9,288 nt of DNA. It comes from Anaerolineae bacterium. Lineage in GTDB: Bacteria > Chloroflexota > Anaerolineae > B4-G1 > DUEL01. This document shows positions 1 through 5,348 of this stretch, one piece after another. A program made the translations under genes and the position numbers. Below the pieces are notes generated by a model. That model worked only from the letters and a program-made list of their open reading frames with translations, was not told the DNA's origin and searched no databases. Each line of letters starts with the position of its first letter. Within the stretch, counting starts at the first letter, position 1. Where the stretch lies: the NCBI GenBank assembly GCA_016926575.1, contig JAFGOJ010000409.1:1-9288 (forward strand), given 5' to 3'.

Positions 1-12
1 CCCTGCACCCCG

Positions 13-57
13 CCGGGGAAACGGGTAAACCTGCGGTTTACCTTCCGGTTCCCCCGG
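13..57. repeat. Long imperfect hairpin element
   Basis: The core is a perfect 8-bp stem, GGTAAACC (24-31) and GGTTTACC (35-42), closed by a 3-base TGC loop. Outside it, CCGGGGAA (13-20) is complementary to 49-57, TTCCCCCGG, except for one extra C. The two stems are nested, so the whole 45 bases can fold into one interrupted hairpin on either strand. It lies about 110 bases past the operon stop codon. It may be a dispersed REP-like palindrome or a transcript-end structure. The lack of a downstream T-run on the minus strand argues against a classical intrinsic terminator. Confidence 0.55.
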
Positions 58-90
58 ACCCCTTCCGCAAATGGGTTCCGGTCAACGTTA

Positions 91-117
91 CCTGTAGGGG
101 CGATGCATGCCTACAGG
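91..117. repeat. Near-palindromic element centred on ATGCAT
   Basis: CCTGTAGG (91-98) is exactly complementary to CCTACAGG (110-117). The centre holds the palindrome ATGCAT (103-108). The left arm continues as GGCG before the centre, while the right arm is three bases short of the matching CGCCCCTACAGG. The element therefore looks like a degraded copy of a 30-bp palindrome of the TAGGGGCG...CGCCCCTA type, which from memory is dispersed in Chloroflexi and Cyanobacteria genomes. It could fold in the operon transcript, but no T-run follows on the minus strand. Confidence 0.5.
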
Positions 118-169
118 CGATTTTCGTTCCTTGGTTGTGAGCTTCGAAAATAGACCGGCCCGTACCACG

Positions 170-3100
170 TCACGGCACCGGCGGCGGATCGAAGACCTGC
201 ACGCGATCGCTGTCGGCGTCGGTGACGTAGACCGCGCCGTTCGGCCCCACGGCGATGCCCATCGGCAGGGTGAACGCGCCCTGTTCGAACCCGAACTGCC
301 CAAAGCTGAACAGGTACGTGCCCTCGCCGTCGAAAACCAACACGCGGTAGCCGCCCGGGTCGGTCACGTAGATGCGGCCCGCCGCGTCGACGGCGACGTA
401 GGGCTTCTCGTCGGCCATCGGATTGTTCCACCCGTCGATGGGCCAGCTCGCCAACGGCTCCCCGTCGGGGGTCAGCGCCTGTACGCGCACGTTCCACGAG
501 TCGGCCACCACGATCTGTCCATCCGGCGTGAAGGCCGCTCCCACCGGCTCGTCCATCTGACCCGCCGCGCTGCCGTACCCGCCCCACTGCGTGACGAATT
601 CCCCCTCAGGGGTGAACACCTGCACACGCTTGTTGCCCGTGTCGACCACGTAGACCCGCCCGTCCGGCCCCACCGCCACCGCGCGCGGGCCGAAGAAGTG
701 CCCTTCTCCCAGTGGATCGCCCACACCGAACTGCCCGAAGCTGCCCCACGCAGCGACGACCTCGCCGGCGGCGGTGAAGTGCTGGACGCGGTGCGCCCAG
801 GTGTCGGCCACGTAGACCGACCCATCCGGCGCGACGGCGACGTCCCAAGGCTCGCAAAACGTGCCCGGCGGCGGCGTGGGATTGGTGTTGCACTCGCCGT
901 AGCTGCCCCACGTATCGACCAGCGCCCCCGTGGCGTCGAAGAGCTGGATGCGGTGGTTGCGCGAGTCGGCCACGTAGACCGTGCCGTCAGGGGCGACGGC
1001 GATGCCCCGCGGCGCCGAAAACTGCCCCGGCCCGCTGCCCTCGCTGCCCCACGTCTGCCACGGCGCGAGCTCCACCCAGCCACCCGCGTACGGGTCGGCG
1101 CTCTCCGGCGCGCCCCCCGCCGTCGGCCCGATGCCGAAGTCCCACAGTTGGTTCACCACGTCCCGCCGCACGTACAGCCGGTACTCCTGATGCAGCGGCC
1201 AGCGGTCCAGTTCGTGATGCTTGCCGGTGATCGCGTCGTACACGTCATACTCGCGGTGGTAGAAAATCTGCCACAGCGCGGCACGCTTTTGGGGATCGGC
1301 CAGCCATTCCCACACGGTGCCCCACGTCAACTCTCGGTAATCCTCCGAGGGCCACCACAGGAAGGTGTAATCGAAGCGGACGTAGTCGTCGCCCACGTAC
1401 GGCTCAACCACGTCCCACTCGCCCTGCCCGGCGATGATGGCCGTCGCCAGCACCTGGTCGCGGGTGGGCTCGGCGGGGTAGAAGCGGGCGTTGGGATAGT
1501 CGCGCAGGTACCAGTAGAAGGGCCAGGACCCGTCGGGGCCATACGTCACGTCGATGTGCTGTGCGCCGACGCCGGTGCGCAGCGAAAGTTCCTCCAACTG
1601 CGCCATCGTCGTGCGCACGTCGCCGGATTCGTGGGCGTAGACCAGGAACTCGGTGGGGTAGTCGAAATTGACGAACGAGAAGCGGTAGGCGATGCGCACG
1701 GTCAACAGCGCCAGGGCCAGCAGAGCGGTCAGAGCGGCCAGCAGGCCGCCGGTGCGCGCGCCCGTGCGCCGCCACAACCACACGGTCAACACACCCAGTC
1801 CCAACAATCCCACCAGCGCGCCAATGAACGCGCCGGTCGAGCGCAGCGTATCGAGCGCCACGCCCTCGAAGGGGCCGTTGCCAAGCGCCTGTGCCGTCGC
1901 CACGAGGGCCGCCGTCAGCGGCGGCAGCGCCGGCACCAACAGCCAGCCGCGCGTCTCCCACGCCCGCCGCCAGTCGAGTGCGCCGAGCAGTTGCCCCACC
2001 AGCCAGCCGGTGAGCAGAATCATGGGCAGGGCGATGTGGACCGTGAGCCACGGCATGCGCTCGCCGGCGTAGGAGTAGCCAACCCAGGCCAGCACGCTCC
2101 ACAGGAGCAGGAAGGGGACGAAGAGAGCGCGAGCCTCCACGTTCGGGGCAGGTTGTTGCCCGTCGGGAGCGTCGAGGGCCGCGTCGCGCTGCCGCACCAG
2201 TCGCCCGATCCCCCGCACCGCCAAAACGACCGTCGCAGCCAGCGCGCCGATCAACGGCAAAAAATCGTACAGCGGCAGGATGAACAGGTAGTAGAACCAG
2301 GGCTGGCTGCCCCGCTCGACCGCTTGCTGCTCCATCCAATAGCCCACCGAGGCCACCCATCCCGTGGCGATGCCCGCGCCGTTGGTGAAGACGGTGGTGA
2401 AAAGCACCAGGTAGATCACGCCGTAGACCGCCGCAGCGATGGGCCAGCGGCGCACGTCCCACCACAGCCCGATGGCAACGGCGGCAGCCAGTGCCAGCCC
2501 CAGCGCCGCGCCGGTGATGTAGACGTGCGGCGGCTGCTCGTTCAGGAGCTCCAGGGTGGCGAGGTTGTAGAGGAACGTGGGCGACGTGCCCGTTCCGACG
2601 ATAGCGCTGGCCGCGCGCGAGGCCGCAGCGGCCAGGAGCGGGCTGGCGAAGGGCAGGCTCAGCGTGCCGATCAGGGCGAGCAGGTCGAAGCTGCGGAAGG
2701 TGCGCGCCGCTGCCCCCAATCCGCGCAGCAGCGCCACAACGGCACCCACCCCCGCCAGCAGGGCCACCCATCCGCCGGCGGCAGCCCACACCGGCAGCGA
2801 CGCGGCCACCTCGGCGGCCTGCGGGTCGGGCCGGCTCACCAGCGACCCCACCATCAGTGCCAGCACGCCCAGCGTCACCACGACCAGCGCGCCGAGGAAC
2901 CAGGATTCGGCCTGCGGGCGCTCCCACGTCGCGCGCAGCGCGCGCACGAGGAACAGGCCCACCAGGAAGACCGCGAAGAAGAGCGTGTAGATGGCGGCGA
3001 CTTCTTTGGTGGCGTACATCAACGAGAACGCGCCCGCCAGCACGTAGAGGTGGCGCTCCTGCCCCTCGTCCAGGTAGCGGAAGATGGCCCAGATGCAGAT

Positions 3101-3559
3101 CGCAGCCCACAGCATGACCGGGATGTCGTGCCGGATGTAGCGCGAGTAGTAGGTGATGGAGGGGGAGATGAGCAGCAGGGCAGAGGCGGCCAACGCTCCT
3201 TTTCGTCCCATATACCGGCGCAGGAGGTAGGGGAAGGCGACCAGCAGGGTGCCCATCAGCGCTACCGGTAGGCGCGCGGTGAAGTCGTTATCCCCAAACA
3301 AGGCGTAGCTGAGCGCCGTGGCGTGGAAGAGGAACGGGCCATGGTAGACCGGCGCGTGTTGGAAGCCCAGCCCCGCATAGAGGTTCCACGAGTATTTGGT
3401 GTGCAGGCTCTCGTCGTGGCTCTGCACGCGGAAGCCCAGCATCGCCAGCCGGGAGACCAGGCAGAGCGTGACGATCAGCACGTACAGCCCCTGCTCGCGG
3501 GTCAGTCCCACGCCTTCGACGATGGGGCGATCCAGCCAGTTATCTCGTGATGAGTTCAT
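170..3559 (-). CDS. TIGR03663-type membrane protein (GT-C glycosyltransferase-like) fused to an NHL beta-propeller
   Basis: A 1129-residue protein. Residues 25 to about 622 are polytopic membrane, beginning with a GT-C/PMT-like region. The family's invariant signatures, as I recall them, are present: DE at 49-50 (QSHDES) in the first loop, HGP at 73-75, Arg in TARLP (96), and SRYIRHD (139-145). A soluble region (about 625-840) contains VYAHESGDV and FYWYLRDY. Six NHL repeats follow, starting near residues 847, 901, 956, 1002, 1048 and 1096, most with PDG.VYVAD....R(V/I)Q.F. That is enough for a closed six-bladed propeller; blade 5 is the most divergent. The start at 3559 is chosen because MNSSRDNW precedes the family-like N-terminus and a GAGGT ribosome site lies 7 bases upstream. 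The longer frame to 3739 adds 60 residues of low-quality sequence overlapping the upstream gene. The start lies 10 bp after the upstream stop, so it is probably co-translated. NCBI, as I recall, names this family 'flippase activity-associated protein Agl23'. A role in lipid-linked sugar or surface glycan handling is inferred; the substrate is unknown. Family assignment is strong, function weak. Confidence 0.9.
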   Translation of the reverse strand: MNSSRDNWLDRPIVEGVGLTREQGLYVLIVTLCLVSRLAMLGFRVQSHDESLHTKYSWNLYAGLGFQHAPVYHGPFLFHATALSYALFGDNDFTARLPVALMGTLLVAFPYLLRRYMGRKGALAASALLLISPSITYYSRYIRHDIPVMLWAAICIWAIFRYLDEGQERHLYVLAGAFSLMYATKEVAAIYTLFFAVFLVGLFLVRALRATWERPQAESWFLGALVVVTLGVLALMVGSLVSRPDPQAAEVAASLPVWAAAGGWVALLAGVGAVVALLRGLGAAARTFRSFDLLALIGTLSLPFASPLLAAAASRAASAIVGTGTSPTFLYNLATLELLNEQPPHVYITGAALGLALAAAVAIGLWWDVRRWPIAAAVYGVIYLVLFTTVFTNGAGIATGWVASVGYWMEQQAVERGSQPWFYYLFILPLYDFLPLIGALAATVVLAVRGIGRLVRQRDAALDAPDGQQPAPNVEARALFVPFLLLWSVLAWVGYSYAGERMPWLTVHIALPMILLTGWLVGQLLGALDWRRAWETRGWLLVPALPPLTAALVATAQALGNGPFEGVALDTLRSTGAFIGALVGLLGLGVLTVWLWRRTGARTGGLLAALTALLALALLTVRIAYRFSFVNFDYPTEFLVYAHESGDVRTTMAQLEELSLRTGVGAQHIDVTYGPDGSWPFYWYLRDYPNARFYPAEPTRDQVLATAIIAGQGEWDVVEPYVGDDYVRFDYTFLWWPSEDYRELTWGTVWEWLADPQKRAALWQIFYHREYDVYDAITGKHHELDRWPLHQEYRLYVRRDVVNQLWDFGIGPTAGGAPESADPYAGGWVELAPWQTWGSEGSGPGQFSAPRGIAVAPDGTVYVADSRNHRIQLFDATGALVDTWGSYGECNTNPTPPPGTFCEPWDVAVAPDGSVYVADTWAHRVQHFTAAGEVVAAWGSFGQFGVGDPLGEGHFFGPRAVAVGPDGRVYVVDTGNKRVQVFTPEGEFVTQWGGYGSAAGQMDEPVGAAFTPDGQIVVADSWNVRVQALTPDGEPLASWPIDGWNNPMADEKPYVAVDAAGRIYVTDPGGYRVLVFDGEGTYLFSFGQFGFEQGAFTLPMGIAVGPNGAVYVTDADSDRVQVFDPPPVP

Positions 3560-3566
3560 AGGAAAG

Positions 3567-3571
3567 ACCTC
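3567..3571 (-). promoter_or_regulatory. Ribosome binding site GAGGT for the NHL-fusion gene
   Basis: Read on the minus strand, GAGGT lies 7 bases before the ATG at 3559 and overlaps the TGA stop (3572-3570) of the upstream gene. This fixes the start of the downstream gene and rejects the longer in-frame ATG at 3739. It also fits a terminating ribosome re-initiating on the next cistron. Confidence 0.75.
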
Positions 3572-5348
3572 AGTCGGTTGGAAGCGGCGCGGTGGCCAGG
3601 TCGTTGCGCACCCACACGGCGACGCGGACGGTGGGCACCGCCGCGTTGGAGGACTGGCGGTAGAGCAGCCAGCGCAGCGTGTCCAGCCGGTCGCTCCACT
3701 GCGGGGTCCAACTGCGCTGCACGGTGAACGTCTCCCCAAAGTAGCCGGGCGGCAGCGGCGCTTCGGACGAAGCGACCATCACCTGGGGCGACGCGGCGAG
3801 GGCCGCCGACTGCGCCGGTTCGACGCGCGGGTCGAAGTCGCGTAGCGCCCAGAACACGGCCGGGTCCGGCTGCCCCACGAACGTGAGCGCGAGCGCCGGC
3901 GGCGCGCCCACCGAGTGGGAAGCGACGTGGTAGACGACATCGGCCAAGGTGTCCAGTTCGGCAGCGGGCGGCTCCAGGAGGAGCAGCTCGCGCGGGTCGT
4001 TGGCGCGGAAGTGGCTCGCGCCCCACATCGTGGAGAAGGTGACGAAGAGGAGCGCAATTCCCAGCGACACTCCACCCGCGCGCAGCGTGGCGAACGCGCC
4101 GCGCCGCACCATCTGACGCACGTCTTCATCCTCCGTCTCGGGGGCAGAGACGGCGAACCCGAACGCGGCCGCCAACAGGACCTGTAGCAGGAGCGTCACC
4201 CAGGCGAGCAGCCAGTGGACGTCGTCGGCGGTGTTGGCGTAACGTGCCAGGTTCAACCCGCTGTGGAGCCAGATGACGAGCGTGATGGGCAGGTAGAGCC
4301 CTTCGTTGCCCCAGTGGCCGTGGGTTTGGAGCGCCTGGACGAGCGATTCGATGGCGATACCGCCCAAGAGCGCCAGCGGCGGCAGCAGGCACAGCAGGCT
4401 TCCGGGGAGCGGATGGCGCATCAGCAGCACCTGGGCCGCCCCCACGACGGCCCAAAACGTGACCAGGATGCCCAAAGTGTGTCGCTTCCACACCGCGAGC
4501 ACCGCTCCGGCCAGCCCGGCCGCCACGATCAACGGCTCGTAAGCCAGGAGCAGGGTGGCGGAGGTAGCCGAGACGCCCGCGGGCGCGCCGAAACGGGCCA
4601 ACCAGTCCAGCAGCAGATTGACGGTGGCGGCCAGGCCGGGCAGGTCAAGCAGCAGGCCGCTGCCCAGCGCCAGGACGCCCAACCCGGCGGCGAGCAGTCC
4701 TTTCGGCAGGGCAGGGCGCAGAGCCAGCCAGGCGGCGTCGGTCTCGTCCCGCCACATCCACAGCGCGGCGGTCAACGCCAACACCAGTCCCAGCAACAGG
4801 CCCCAGGCTTCCGCCCCGGCGGTGAGCGCCACAGCCAGCCCCAATCCGGCCCCCACGATGGCCCGCGGCCGGCGCGTCTCCAGGAAGCGGGCCGCGCATC
4901 CGACGAGCAGCAGCACGCCGAAGGCGGCGGGCACAGCGCCGTCTACGGTGCGGGAGAAGAGGGTGGCGGTGGGGGAGAGCGCGAGCAAGCCCCCCGCGCC
5001 GAGCGCGCCCCAGCGCCCCAGTTGGCGGCGCAACAGCAGGGGCGCGAGCGCCAGGCCCACGCCGGTTACTGCCGGCACCAGGCGGGCCAGGCCGTTCCCG
5101 GCCTCGAAGAGGGAGAAGAGCAGAGTGTTGGCGTGGTAGAGGAGGGGCAAGGGCTGCGCCGCGACGAAGGCAGTGCTGCCCTGCCAGCCCGTCGCCGTCA
5201 GGTGGGCGGCCAGGGCCTGCGCGGCCTCGGCGTTGCTCAGCGCGGCGCCGCCCAGGTCGAACAGGCGCACAGCAGCGGCAACCAGGACGAGCGCGCCCCA
5301 GAGAATCGTTTCCGAGGAAAGGGTGCGGGTTTGTAATTTATTGTTCAT
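3570..5348 (-). CDS. Polytopic membrane protein, degenerate GT-C glycosyltransferase-like paralogue
   Basis: A 592-residue protein with many membrane segments from about residue 15 to 445 and a soluble tail (about 448-592). It aligns by eye with its downstream neighbour: FHATALSYALF there matches YHANTLLFSLF (71-81) here, ARL follows in both, then LLRR.(L/M)GR.GAL and LSPTATLFSR against ISPSITYYSR. The soluble tails also correspond (VFWALRDF near 498 against FYWYLRDY). The key residues have changed, however. The first-loop DE is NAE (39-41), HGP is PLP (66-68), and RYIRHD is RTVDGA. It may therefore be a non-catalytic partner or an enzyme with a different acceptor. The start ATG overlaps the end of the DUF2298 gene by 11 bp. 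An in-frame stop lies six codons upstream, and the nearest good Shine-Dalgarno (GGAGAGGTGA, 5373-5364) is rather far at 15 bases, so translational coupling is likely. I do not know a named family for it beyond GT-C/PMT-like. It is certainly a real gene; function is unknown. Confidence 0.87.
   Translation of the reverse strand: MNNKLQTRTLSSETILWGALVLVAAAVRLFDLGGAALSNAEAAQALAAHLTATGWQGSTAFVAAQPLPLLYHANTLLFSLFEAGNGLARLVPAVTGVGLALAPLLLRRQLGRWGALGAGGLLALSPTATLFSRTVDGAVPAAFGVLLLVGCAARFLETRRPRAIVGAGLGLAVALTAGAEAWGLLLGLVLALTAALWMWRDETDAAWLALRPALPKGLLAAGLGVLALGSGLLLDLPGLAATVNLLLDWLARFGAPAGVSATSATLLLAYEPLIVAAGLAGAVLAVWKRHTLGILVTFWAVVGAAQVLLMRHPLPGSLLCLLPPLALLGGIAIESLVQALQTHGHWGNEGLYLPITLVIWLHSGLNLARYANTADDVHWLLAWVTLLLQVLLAAAFGFAVSAPETEDEDVRQMVRRGAFATLRAGGVSLGIALLFVTFSTMWGASHFRANDPRELLLLEPPAAELDTLADVVYHVASHSVGAPPALALTFVGQPDPAVFWALRDFDPRVEPAQSAALAASPQVMVASSEAPLPPGYFGETFTVQRSWTPQWSDRLDTLRWLLYRQSSNAAVPTVRVAVWVRNDLATAPLPTD

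Larger units (their letters stand above)
1..169. other. Non-coding tail downstream of the operon
   Basis: No convincing gene is seen here. The stretch follows the stop codon of the NHL-fusion gene on the minus strand. It holds two hairpin-forming elements, described separately at 13-57 and 91-117. Neither is followed by a clear T-run on the minus strand, so I do not call a Rho-independent terminator, although either hairpin could still help stop transcription or protect the transcript 3' end. Short open frames entering this region from 170-303 on either strand are out-of-frame readings of the NHL repeats. Confidence 0.7.

Noticed and set aside
91..117. Intrinsic transcription terminator
   Set aside because: The stem is only 8 bp with an 11-base loop, and TAACGTTG, not a T-run, follows on the minus strand.
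1404..3110. 568-codon alternative minus-strand frame inside the NHL-fusion gene
   Set aside because: Arg/Gly/Ala-rich out-of-frame reading of a clearly coding membrane domain; no membrane segments or motifs of its own.
107..3271. Very long open frame (1054 codons) on the plus strand
   Set aside because: It lies wholly opposite the NHL-fusion membrane gene. Its protein is rich in R, Q, H, G and A with no recognisable domain or membrane pattern, as expected for the antisense of a GC-rich gene. The minus-strand gene has clear family signatures.
3560..3739. 60-residue N-terminal extension of the NHL-fusion protein
   Set aside because: It overlaps the coding end of the upstream gene in another frame, has a composition typical of shadow sequence, and would place a family N-terminus internally. 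ATG 3559 has a well-placed GAGGT.
4215..5336. 373-codon plus-strand open frame
   Set aside because: Antisense to the middle membrane gene; low-complexity Q/G/R/A protein without a recognisable fold.
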